From Brucella pituitosa (GTDB lineage: Bacteria; Pseudomonadota; Alphaproteobacteria; Rhizobiales; Rhizobiaceae), in the NCBI RefSeq assembly GCF_003049685.1, contig NZ_PYSY02000002.1, forward strand, positions 1,600,001 to 1,664,000: 64,000 nucleotides of DNA, written 5' to 3'. This document shows, in pieces, positions 11,722 through 19,136 of this stretch. The notes under the pieces are model-generated. The model was not told the DNA's origin and made no database searches. It saw only the letters and a list, made by a program, of their open reading frames with translations. Each line of letters starts with the position of its first letter. The stretch's first letter is position 1. A program made the position numbers and the translations under genes.

Positions 11722-11982
11722 TAGACCTCCCCGTTGCTCAGCCCCTCTGGTGCCCGAGCAAGGTATGTGCAGGTCAATGACCTGCCGGTTCCACCATTGC
11801 TGCACTTTTCGTGCAGCATCCTCACCATCAGCATGTTCGGCCAAGTGCCGTTCGAATGCCGACAGGGCAATTATTTACCCCTGCATTAGGCTTCTATTTT
11901 GTGGCCCATTTGTCAATAAGATAATTTAGTTGAATTAATATATTGCTGTTAAAAGTCACGTGCGCTATCTAATTTGAGGCAT
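11722..11982. promoter_or_regulatory. Divergent promoter region of the amino-sugar operon and ROK regulator
   Basis: An AT-rich 260-base divergent intergenic region. On the minus strand a TTGACA (plus-strand TGTCAA, 11921-11926) could be a -35 element for the transport operon, but no matching -10 stands out. Short AATT-rich dyads around 11930-11955 could be ROK-family operator halves. No individual site can be assigned with confidence. Confidence 0.45.
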
Positions 11983-13218
11983 ATGGGAGAGGGCATGAAA
12001 TCGAAGGCGGCGAACTCACCAACCATGGCGCATCTGGACACGCAACCGATCACTCTGGGTAAAAATCCTGAACGAATCCGGGATCATAACCGACGTGTTG
12101 TGTTGGATGTCGTTCGTCGTCACGGTCCCGTGGGTCGTATGCATATTGCCCGTTTGACCCATCTGACGGCGCAGGCCATCGCCAATATCGTCGACGAGCT
12201 GGTTGCTGAAAATCTTCTGATGCAGCTTGGAAGATTGAAGACCGGGCGTGGTCAGCCACCGATCCAATTTGCTGTTAATCCTTCTGGTGCGATGACGATT
12301 GGAATCGAAATGGGTTCGACCCATATCGTGACGACAGTCCTCGATCTTTCTGGCACTCCGCGCAGGCAACAGGTGCATCTGGTAAGCGACACGCGGCCAG
12401 AGGCGCTTTGCGCCCAGCTTCGTATAGAGATCGACAAGATCAAGTCTGAGTTTGATGCGCGTCTCCTTGGGGTTGGGGTTGTGATGCCCGGTCCGTTTGG
12501 CATTGAGGGCATGACTTCTGTTGGTCCGACGACACTGCCGGGTTGGGCTGGTATTGATGCAGCCGCTGTCTTAAGTGCTGCATTTGGTGAGCCTGTTATT
12601 GTTGAAAATGATGCGAATGCCGCAGCCGTTGGTGAACGCTTGTTCGGTGCGGGGCGTGCGATTTCAAACTTTGCGATGATCTATTTTGGTGCCGGCATCG
12701 GACTTGGTATGATTCAGGATGGTTCACCATTCCGAGGCGCTTTCGGCAATGCCGGTGAAATCGGACATATCTCAATTGTTCCGGGGGGACGGCTCTGCTC
12801 TTGTGGTCAGCATGGCTGTTTGGAAACCTATTCATCTGTGCATGTTCTCAAAGAGAAGTTGGCGAATGCGGGGCTTTTCGATGTCAGCATCGACAAGCTC
12901 GAGGAGCTGTTACGCGACAAAAATCCGGTGATTTTGGATTGGGTAGCGGATGCTGCAAAACATCTCGCACAAATGATTGCTATCGTCGAAAACATACTCG
13001 ATCCCGAGACTGTTGTTCTCGGAGGAATGCTGCCAAATCCTGTCATCGACGCGCTGATTTCGCATATGGATGAGCTGCCGATATCGGTTGCAAACAGAAG
13101 CGCACGCACGCTTTCGCGTGTGCTTCGCGGGCAGACAGGTCAGTTCACGGCAGCGCTCGGGGCGGCTTCGTTGCCCATGTTTGAGGTGATGACTCCCAAA
13201 CTCGATACGAGTCTATAG
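11983..13218 (+). CDS. ROK-family transcriptional repressor
   Basis: A 411-residue NagC/Mlc/XylR-type regulator. The N-terminal winged helix-turn-helix (about 25-85) contains VLDVVRRHGPVGRMHIARLT. The ROK sugar-kinase-like domain follows, with GIEMGSTHIVTTVLDLSG, the catalytic-like ENDANAAAVGE, FGAGIGLGMI and the zinc-binding cysteine motif CSCGQHGCLET. ROK regulators bind a sugar or sugar phosphate and lose DNA binding. Divergent to the 4003-11721 operon, it is the obvious local repressor. In-frame starts at 11974 (TTG) and 11995 (ATG) are also possible. Confidence 0.9.
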   Translation: MGEGMKSKAANSPTMAHLDTQPITLGKNPERIRDHNRRVVLDVVRRHGPVGRMHIARLTHLTAQAIANIVDELVAENLLMQLGRLKTGRGQPPIQFAVNPSGAMTIGIEMGSTHIVTTVLDLSGTPRRQQVHLVSDTRPEALCAQLRIEIDKIKSEFDARLLGVGVVMPGPFGIEGMTSVGPTTLPGWAGIDAAAVLSAAFGEPVIVENDANAAAVGERLFGAGRAISNFAMIYFGAGIGLGMIQDGSPFRGAFGNAGEIGHISIVPGGRLCSCGQHGCLETYSSVHVLKEKLANAGLFDVSIDKLEELLRDKNPVILDWVADAAKHLAQMIAIVENILDPETVVLGGMLPNPVIDALISHMDELPISVANRSARTLSRVLRGQTGQFTAALGAASLPMFEVMTPKLDTSL

Positions 13219-13723
13219 AGTCCGTTTCGATCTGATTGAACGAGATCGGCGCTCTAACCCTTCTATCTGAAGCATCCTTCAGATCGTTCGCTCGTCGGTT
13301 TTCCAGTTCTGAGGCGAGGCTGAGTCCACGCAAAAGTTCACAGAAATAGCATTTAATTCCAGCAGCTTGTTTAAGATGGCGGTGGAATTCCGCCTCTCTA
13401 TTGGGTGTGCACCGTTGTCTTGCAAATCTCTATTTTGACAAATGACGTATGTTAATCAACAAATGTCAAATTCCTGTATTGACATATACGAGACAATTGG
13501 TGATTTTTGCCCTGCGTGGTCAAGGAGGATGACGTGCAGACGCTATCGGAGGATATGTCACCTTTTGCAGCAGTCTTTCTGGCATCAAGCGGCTCGCCCT
13601 ATTGATCGATGGTGGAGCACAATTCTTTAAAGAAGCGGACGATCTGACGATTGGCTGGAGCCTTAGGCCTGACTTTACAATATATACCGCGGGAACTCAT
13701 TTCTCGCCTTCGATAGGTGCAAA
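13219..13723. other. 500-base intergenic region upstream of the dhaKL genes
   Basis: It holds two hairpins just after the ROK stop: CGATCT (13228-13233) with AGATCG (13243-13248), and ATCTGAAG (13265-13272) with CTTCAGAT (13277-13284). The second has no T-run. Further on, TTTGACA (13434-13440), TGTCAAA (13464-13470) and TTGACA (13479-13484) form related half-sites. A strong Shine-Dalgarno-like AAGGAGG at 13522-13528 precedes GTG 13534, which would encode only about 23 residues. A separate open stretch (13533-13757) lacks a good start and matches no family known to me; it may be a gene remnant. No complete gene is called. Confidence 0.5.
13434..13484. promoter_or_regulatory. TGACA half-site cluster, possible operator/promoter for dhaKL
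   Basis: TTTGACA (13434-13440) and TGTCAAA (13464-13470) are an exact 7-bp inverted repeat. A third copy, TTGACA, lies at 13479-13484 and could double as a -35 box. The region lies about 240 bases upstream of the first dhaK. The SorC-type regulator encoded at 15517-17604 is the plausible binder; this is inference. Confidence 0.4.
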
Positions 13724-14719
13724 ATGCAAAGATTTATCAATAACCCGGATGAAGTAGTCGAAGACACCGTCAAGGGCTTTGTCAAAGCTCATAAAGATCT
13801 GGTGCGGCTGTCGACGGAAAATCCCCGCGTGGTTGTAGCGAAAGACGCACCTGTCGATGGGAAAGTTGGCGTTATCACCGGCGGAGGCTCGGGCCACGAG
13901 CCAGCCTTCATTGGCTATACCGGCAAGAACCTGCTGGATGCTGTTGCCGTTGGCGAGCTTTTCTCTTCGCCGACCGCAAAGAGCTTTTACGATGCAGCGC
14001 GTGAAGCAAACGGCGGCAAGGGCGTCGTTTGTCTCTATGGCAATTATGCCGGCGACAACATGAATGTGAAAATGGCGGTGAAGCTTGCCGCCAAAGTCGG
14101 AATTGAGATTCTGACCGTTGTTGCCAATGACGATGTCTGCTCGGCTCCTATTGAAGAACGTGAAAAGCGCCGCGGCGTTGCTGGCGAAATCTTCATGTGG
14201 AAGGTTGGCGGCGCGAGGGCTGCTTCGGGGGCGAGCCTTCAGGAAGTACAGGCAACCGCACAGAAGGCCATCGATAACTGCCGTTCCATCGGCGTGGGTC
14301 TTGGTCCATGCACGTTGCCTTCGGTTGGGCACCCAAACTTCACGATTGAGCCGGGCACGATGGAAGTCGGGATCGGTCATCATGGTGAACCGGGCGTTCG
14401 CGTCGAGCCGCTGAAGCGTGCCGATGAAGTTGCCAAGGATATGACCAAGATTGTTCTTGACGATCATAACCTTCCAGAAGGCACTGAGGTGGCCGTTCTG
14501 GTGTCTGGTCTCGGTGCAACGCCGCTCAACGAGCTCTATATTCTCAACGATACCATTGAGCAGGAAATCACAGCACGCGGCCTTAAGATTTACCGCACCT
14601 ATGTCGGCAACTATTTTACCTCACTTGAAATGGTTGGCGCGACGCTGACGATCATGGCGCTTGATGATGAACTCAAGACGTTGCTGGATGTTGAAGCCCG
14701 CTGCACGACAGTTTTGTAA
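13724..14719 (+). CDS. dhaK: Dihydroxyacetone kinase-family subunit DhaK
   Basis: A 331-residue substrate-binding kinase subunit. The Dak1 domain spans the protein: GGGSGHEPAFIGYTG (53-67), YGNYAGDNMNVKMA, DDVCSAPIEEREKRRG and the GHHGEPG segment around the histidine that binds the ketone covalently as a hemiaminal. Partnered with the DhaL encoded 14 bases downstream, it should phosphorylate dihydroxyacetone or a close C3/C4 ketose such as erythrulose. No PTS-type DhaM lies nearby, so ATP is the likelier donor. Subfamily members that act on erythrulose cannot be told apart by eye. Confidence 0.9.
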   Translation: MQRFINNPDEVVEDTVKGFVKAHKDLVRLSTENPRVVVAKDAPVDGKVGVITGGGSGHEPAFIGYTGKNLLDAVAVGELFSSPTAKSFYDAAREANGGKGVVCLYGNYAGDNMNVKMAVKLAAKVGIEILTVVANDDVCSAPIEEREKRRGVAGEIFMWKVGGARAASGASLQEVQATAQKAIDNCRSIGVGLGPCTLPSVGHPNFTIEPGTMEVGIGHHGEPGVRVEPLKRADEVAKDMTKIVLDDHNLPEGTEVAVLVSGLGATPLNELYILNDTIEQEITARGLKIYRTYVGNYFTSLEMVGATLTIMALDDELKTLLDVEARCTTVL

Positions 14720-14733
14720 GAAAGAGACGTATC

Positions 14734-15375
14734 ATGCAGACTTTCAAGAACGCTGGATCGGGTAATATTGTTCTTTCGCTTGCAGACCGGATCATCGAAA
14801 ACAAAGCCTATTTGAGCGAAATCGACGGCAAGATCGGCGATGGCGACCATGGTGTGAATATGGCCAAGGGCTTTGGCCTTGCCGCTGAACGCCTGAGAGG
14901 CAAAGATGTGACGCTCGCCGAAGGCCTCGATACGCTCGGAACGGTTCTGTTGACCGAGATCGGCGGCTCGATGGGCCCGCTCTATGGTGTGATGTTCAAC
15001 GAGTTTGCAGAGAAGCTGGAAGGCATCGAGAATATTGACGCAGCCACTTTCAGCGCGATGCTTCATGCGGGTCTTGAAGGTATCCAGTCGATCGGCTCCG
15101 CAAAGCTCGGCGACAAGACGCTCCTCGATACGCTGATCCCGGCAATCAATGCTTTTGATGAAGCAAATGGCAAAGGCCAGTCCTTCGCTGAAAGCCTTGA
15201 TGCTTTGTCGGCAGCTGCCGAAACAGGTCGTGACTCCACTATCAATCTCGTCGCTAAGATTGGTCGGGCAAGTCGTCTTGGCGAGCGCTCGCTGGGCGTA
15301 CTTGACGCAGGTGCGACGTCCTGCGCGCTGATTCTGACAGACCTTTCGACACAGGCAAAGAGCCGTTTGCAGTAA
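14734..15375 (+). CDS. dhaL: Dihydroxyacetone kinase-family subunit DhaL
   Basis: A 213-residue nucleotide-binding subunit (Dak2 domain). It has the Mg-ADP-binding aspartates in DGKIGDGDHGVNMAKGF, the GSMGPLYGVMF loop, LGDKTLLDTLIPA and KIGRASRLGERSLGVLDAGA near the C-terminus. It works with DhaK from the preceding gene, from which it is separated by 14 bases carrying AAGAAAGAG as ribosome-binding site. Confidence 0.9.
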   Translation: MQTFKNAGSGNIVLSLADRIIENKAYLSEIDGKIGDGDHGVNMAKGFGLAAERLRGKDVTLAEGLDTLGTVLLTEIGGSMGPLYGVMFNEFAEKLEGIENIDAATFSAMLHAGLEGIQSIGSAKLGDKTLLDTLIPAINAFDEANGKGQSFAESLDALSAAAETGRDSTINLVAKIGRASRLGERSLGVLDAGATSCALILTDLSTQAKSRLQ

Positions 15376-15393
15376 GCTCTTTGCTTTAGTTTG

Positions 15394-15444
15394 GAATTTG
15401 GCACCTGAAAACTGTGTGGGTCAACACGTTCAGACGCCAAATTC
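15394..15444 (+). promoter_or_regulatory. Long three-tier hairpin between dhaL and the SorC-DhaK gene
   Basis: GAATTTGGC (15394-15402) pairs with GCCAAATTC (15436-15444), CTGAA (15405-15409) with TTCAG (15429-15433), and GTGT (15414-15417) with ACAC (15424-15427). That is 18 pairs in a 51-nt structure with small internal loops. No T-run follows, so it is not a standard terminator. It could be an attenuator, an RNA-processing site or a DNA operator for the downstream regulator-kinase. Confidence 0.6.
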
Positions 15445-15516
15445 GTTTCATCATGTTGCAATTGCGTTTGAACGCTTTCATGTTTGTGAGTGGAACAGAG
15501 GCAACAGAAAAATCGC

Positions 15517-17604
15517 ATGACGCTCAAACCCAGCACATCGCGCAAGGCCGGCAAGCCCAAGGCCAATACCAGCGAAAATTCGTTTGCGATTCCCATGCGT
15601 TATGGTGACGACCCCTATGTTTGGGCCTGCTGGCTTTATTATGAAGACGGTCTGACACAAAGCGAGATTGCCGATGTCATGGGCATCTCGCGTGCCACCG
15701 TAAACAGCTATCTGGCTGAAGCGCGTGAAAAGGGTATCGTCAATATTTCCATTGAGGGTGGACGGCTTGAATCGCTGTCTATTGCTCAGGAATTGAAGCG
15801 CCATTTCGGTCTGGCAGACTGCCTTATCATTCCCCACGACGACAATGCCCGGCCTCTGATTGATCGGCTGGGTGGAGCTGGCGCTCATGCACTCAACAAG
15901 ATCCTGAAATCAGGTGATACACTTGCCGTTGCCTGGGGCCGTACTGTGCTTTCGGTCGGAGAGCAGACCGTCATCGGTGCTTTGCAGGATATGACTGTTG
16001 TGCAAGCGACGGGTGGAACGACTGCATCTTTTCCTTATACGCCGGAACGCTGTGCAACCGTGCTTGCGGAAGCCGTATCTGCACGCTGCGTCAACATCAT
16101 GGCGCCCGCAATGGTTCGTTCGCAACAGACGCGCGATGTTCTGCTTGACGAGCCCTTGCTTCACGAGCAATTCGCAACCCTTGAGAATGCCAATCGTATT
16201 CTGTTTGGTGTCTCGTCGCTTCGCTCCAATTCCACCATTCACACGAGCGGCTTTTTTGAATCTGTGTCTCTGCAGCAATATCTTGCAGCAGGTGCGGTCG
16301 GTGTTGTGGCCGGTCGTTTCATCGATGAGCGTGGGAAGCCGGTTGCGGGGCCACTTGATGAGCGCATCATAGGCATCTCGCTCGACAAGCTGCGCCAGAT
16401 TCATACGCGTATTGCGGTTGCGGGTGGCTTCGACAAAGTGCCAGCGCTTCTCGCAGCACTCCGCGGAGGTTTCATCAATGTGCTTGTGACCGATGCTGCG
16501 ACCGGGCTTGGTATTTTGCGTGCTGATGGCGTTATCGACCTTGATGCGCGCCTTTCGCAACGCCCGAAGGCAAATCAGGTGCCAGCGGCATTCCGCGTGC
16601 GGGTGAAGAAGCTTCTCAACAACCCCAACGAGGTGGTTGAGGAAATGCTCGACGGCGTGGTCCGCGCCCATGGAAAATTTCTGCAACCAATCAGCGGCTC
16701 CAATCGTGCGCTGGTCGCGCGTGATGGCCCGCGTCCCGGTAAGGTCGGCCTGGTGATTGGCGGAGGGGCTGGGCATGAGCCGTGTTTCCTTGGCTATGTC
16801 GGCAAGGGCCTGGCAGACGCAGTTGCTGTGGGCAACGTCTTCTCATCTCCTCCACCAGATCCGATTGTTCAATGCGCGCTTGCAGCCTCCAAGGGGGAGG
16901 GCGTACTCTTCGTTTACGGCAATTATGCTGGCGACGTCATGAACTTCGAGATGGCTGCCGAGATGGCCGAAGAAAAGGGCGTCAGGATCAAAACCGTTTT
17001 GACCACCGACGACATCGCCTCTTCGCCGATCGATGACAAGGACGGGCGGCGTGGTGTGGCAGGCAATTTCTTCGTCTTCAAAGTGGCGGGTGCCGCTTGC
17101 GATAAAGGACTGTCGCTCGATGCCTGTGAGATCGTTACACGCAAGGCCAATGTGCGAACTTATACCATAGGTGTGGCGCTGGAGCCGGGTTCCCTGCCGC
17201 AAACTGGTCGGCATAATTTCGAGATTGGTCCCGAAGACATGGAAATCGGCGTCGGTATTCACGGCGAGCCGGGCGTCTCACGTGACCGCATTCGTCAGGC
17301 CGATGAAATCGTTGACGGCATCATGGACAGAATTTTCAATGAAATGAAGGCGGTCTCTGGTGATCGCGTGGCCGTGTTGGTCAATTCGTTTGGAGCGACG
17401 CCGCTGATGGAACTCTACGTTCTCTATCGGCGCGTGGCGCAGCGACTGGAAGCGAAGAATATCCATATCGAAGCCAATTGGATCGGGCATTACTGCACGT
17501 CTCTGGATATGGTCGGGGCATCGATATCTGTCATGCATCTTGATCAGGAGCTTACGGATCTCTTACTGCATCCCTGTGAAACGGCGAGCCTCAAAATCAG
17601 CTAG
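15517..17604 (+). CDS. Fusion of a SorC-type sugar-binding regulator and a DhaK kinase subunit
   Basis: A 695-residue two-part protein. The N-terminal third begins with a SorC/DeoR-type helix-turn-helix (LYYEDGLTQSEIADVMGISR), followed by the SorC sugar-binding domain (to about 350). The rest, from FRVRVKKLLNNPNEVVEEML onward, is a complete Dak1 domain with GGGAGHEPCFLGYVG, YGNYAGDVMNFEMA, DDIASSPIDDKDGRRG and GIHGEPG. Such a bifunctional regulator/DhaK architecture is known in databases from Rhizobiales. It probably couples ketose binding to control of these kinase genes. ATG 15517 was chosen; an in-frame GTG lies at 15490. The DhaL partner follows at 17710. Confidence 0.9.
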   Translation: MTLKPSTSRKAGKPKANTSENSFAIPMRYGDDPYVWACWLYYEDGLTQSEIADVMGISRATVNSYLAEAREKGIVNISIEGGRLESLSIAQELKRHFGLADCLIIPHDDNARPLIDRLGGAGAHALNKILKSGDTLAVAWGRTVLSVGEQTVIGALQDMTVVQATGGTTASFPYTPERCATVLAEAVSARCVNIMAPAMVRSQQTRDVLLDEPLLHEQFATLENANRILFGVSSLRSNSTIHTSGFFESVSLQQYLAAGAVGVVAGRFIDERGKPVAGPLDERIIGISLDKLRQIHTRIAVAGGFDKVPALLAALRGGFINVLVTDAATGLGILRADGVIDLDARLSQRPKANQVPAAFRVRVKKLLNNPNEVVEEMLDGVVRAHGKFLQPISGSNRALVARDGPRPGKVGLVIGGGAGHEPCFLGYVGKGLADAVAVGNVFSSPPPDPIVQCALAASKGEGVLFVYGNYAGDVMNFEMAAEMAEEKGVRIKTVLTTDDIASSPIDDKDGRRGVAGNFFVFKVAGAACDKGLSLDACEIVTRKANVRTYTIGVALEPGSLPQTGRHNFEIGPEDMEIGVGIHGEPGVSRDRIRQADEIVDGIMDRIFNEMKAVSGDRVAVLVNSFGATPLMELYVLYRRVAQRLEAKNIHIEANWIGHYCTSLDMVGASISVMHLDQELTDLLLHPCETASLKIS

Positions 17605-17709
17605 ACCCTGTGTTTGAGTTCTGTCGTTTCACTCTGCCTGAAAGTAAATTAGCATACGCCTTATGATGAGCGACGCGCGTTGCAGTTGTAAGGTTTGAGG
17701 AGATAATCC

Positions 17710-18351
17710 ATGTCGGAAACTGCTGCTCGTCGTCTTGCCCATATGTTTGATGCTGTTTCTGCAGCCATAGAAGCTGATCGTGATCGGCTGTCCGAACTTG
17801 ACGGCGCAATCGGCGACGGCGACCACGGAACGACAATGGCCCTGGGCTTTCAGACAGTGCGGAGTGAGTTGTCCAAGCTCAATCTGGATGAAGCTGACAT
17901 TTCGATAGTTCTCAATACGGCAGCAACTGCCTTCATCAATGCGGTGGGCGCATCGACGGGTCCGCTTTATGCCACAGGTTTTCGTCGTGCAGCGCAGGCA
18001 ACGACAGGCCGCAATGATCTCGACCTTGCCACTTGTGCAGTCATTATTGACGCTATCGGGGTAGGCATCCGTGAGCGTGGTCATGGTCAACGTGGCGACA
18101 AGACGATGCTTGACGCATGGCTGCCTGCCGCCGAAGCTGCTCAAGCGGCAGTCGCCGAAAATAGAAGTTCTGCTGAATTCTGGGACAAGGTTGTTTCAGC
18201 TGCCACGGCTGGCGCCAATACGACCCGCTCTATGATTGCAACCAAGGGACGCGCTGCGCGCCTTCGTGAACGCTCGCTCGGTCACATGGATCCGGGTGCG
18301 GCATCAGCGGTTATCATTTTGCAGGCGATGGCGGCATCAGCTAAAAACTGA
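17710..18351 (+). CDS. dhaL: Second dihydroxyacetone kinase-family subunit DhaL
   Basis: A 213-residue Dak2-domain protein with AIGDGDHGTTMALGF (Mg-ADP ligands), GASTGPLYATGF, RGDKTMLDAWLPA and KGRAARLRERSLGHMDPGA. GAGGAG precedes the ATG by about 7 bases. It should supply the nucleotide-binding half for the DhaK part of the fused regulator 105 bases upstream. The two DhaL copies share motifs but are clearly diverged, suggesting different ketose substrates for the two kinases. Confidence 0.9.
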   Translation: MSETAARRLAHMFDAVSAAIEADRDRLSELDGAIGDGDHGTTMALGFQTVRSELSKLNLDEADISIVLNTAATAFINAVGASTGPLYATGFRRAAQATTGRNDLDLATCAVIIDAIGVGIRERGHGQRGDKTMLDAWLPAAEAAQAAVAENRSSAEFWDKVVSAATAGANTTRSMIATKGRAARLRERSLGHMDPGAASAVIILQAMAASAKN

Positions 18352-18396
18352 TGACAGTTATAGAGCTGAAAGCAGTTATCTGACAGCCCAACATTA

Positions 18397-19029
18397 TCAG
18401 TATTTATTCGCCGTATGCCTCGATAGAAACCGATCAAGCTCTCTTTGCTGCGGTGCTTTGCCGGTGAAGGCTTCCACATAATGTGGAATGCGTGCGAGAC
18501 GCACCTCAGTTTCTTCCTGTGTCCGCATGGAAATATAGCCGATCTGCACGAGATAGATTGTGCGGGCGCGGACATCTGAGATAGCTTTATCAAACCCGAA
18601 ACGCTCAAACATGCGGGCCAGACCTTCCAGCCGCGAGGCATCGGCTGCACGCACTTCTTCTTCGACCTGTACGGATTGAAGCGCCCAGCTTCTAATGGCG
18701 AATTCGAAGGCTGGATCGAATAAATCGCGATCTAGCCAGCAGTCGAAGACATTCAAAACAGCTTCTTCGATGGTTTCTGCATAGGCGTCCGTCTGCCGTA
18801 AAAGAGCGCCGGTGTTCTTGTCACGCCAGCGTGCGATGAGTGCATCCAGCAACTCTTCGCGATCTTTGAAGAACCAGTAAAAACTGGTGCGTGAAATATC
18901 GAGGGTCTTTGCAAGCGGTAGAATGCGAACGGCATCCACGCCCTTTTCAATCAGTGCGTCATAGGCTGCCTGAAGCCATAAATCCGGCGAGCCGCGCCAG
19001 CCTGCATCACTCGTTGTGGCTTGTTCCAT
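18397..19029 (-). CDS. TetR/AcrR-family transcriptional regulator
   Basis: A 210-residue regulator. The N-terminal helix-turn-helix (about 12-58) includes AYDALIEKGVDAVRILPLAK and the recognition helix DISRTSFYWFFKDREELLDA, typical of TetR. The C-terminal ligand domain does not indicate a ligand. It is transcribed divergently from the DgcA-like demethylase gene, with TGTACA repeats between them, and is probably its repressor. The start at 19029 was chosen over 19080 because the longer version would put one repeat inside the coding sequence. Confidence 0.85.
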   Translation of the reverse strand: MEQATTSDAGWRGSPDLWLQAAYDALIEKGVDAVRILPLAKTLDISRTSFYWFFKDREELLDALIARWRDKNTGALLRQTDAYAETIEEAVLNVFDCWLDRDLFDPAFEFAIRSWALQSVQVEEEVRAADASRLEGLARMFERFGFDKAISDVRARTIYLVQIGYISMRTQEETEVRLARIPHYVEAFTGKAPQQRELDRFLSRHTANKY

Positions 19030-19068
19030 TGTTGAATTCTTACCAGACAGCATTGGTTTGGCAAGCGT

Positions 19069-19109
19069 AATGTACATCAATGATTATTAAATTGACAGTT
19101 GTGTACATT
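19069..19109. promoter_or_regulatory. AATGTACA...TGTACATT inverted repeat, likely TetR operator
   Basis: AATGTACA (19069-19076) and TGTACATT (19102-19109) are an exact 8-bp inverted repeat, each half built on the palindrome TGTACA. A TTGACA at 19092-19097 lies between them. The repeat sits in the divergent promoter region between the TetR gene and the demethylase gene, where a repressor of both would bind. Confidence 0.6.
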
Positions 19110-19136
19110 TATACTTAGCTCATAAAAAATCATAAA

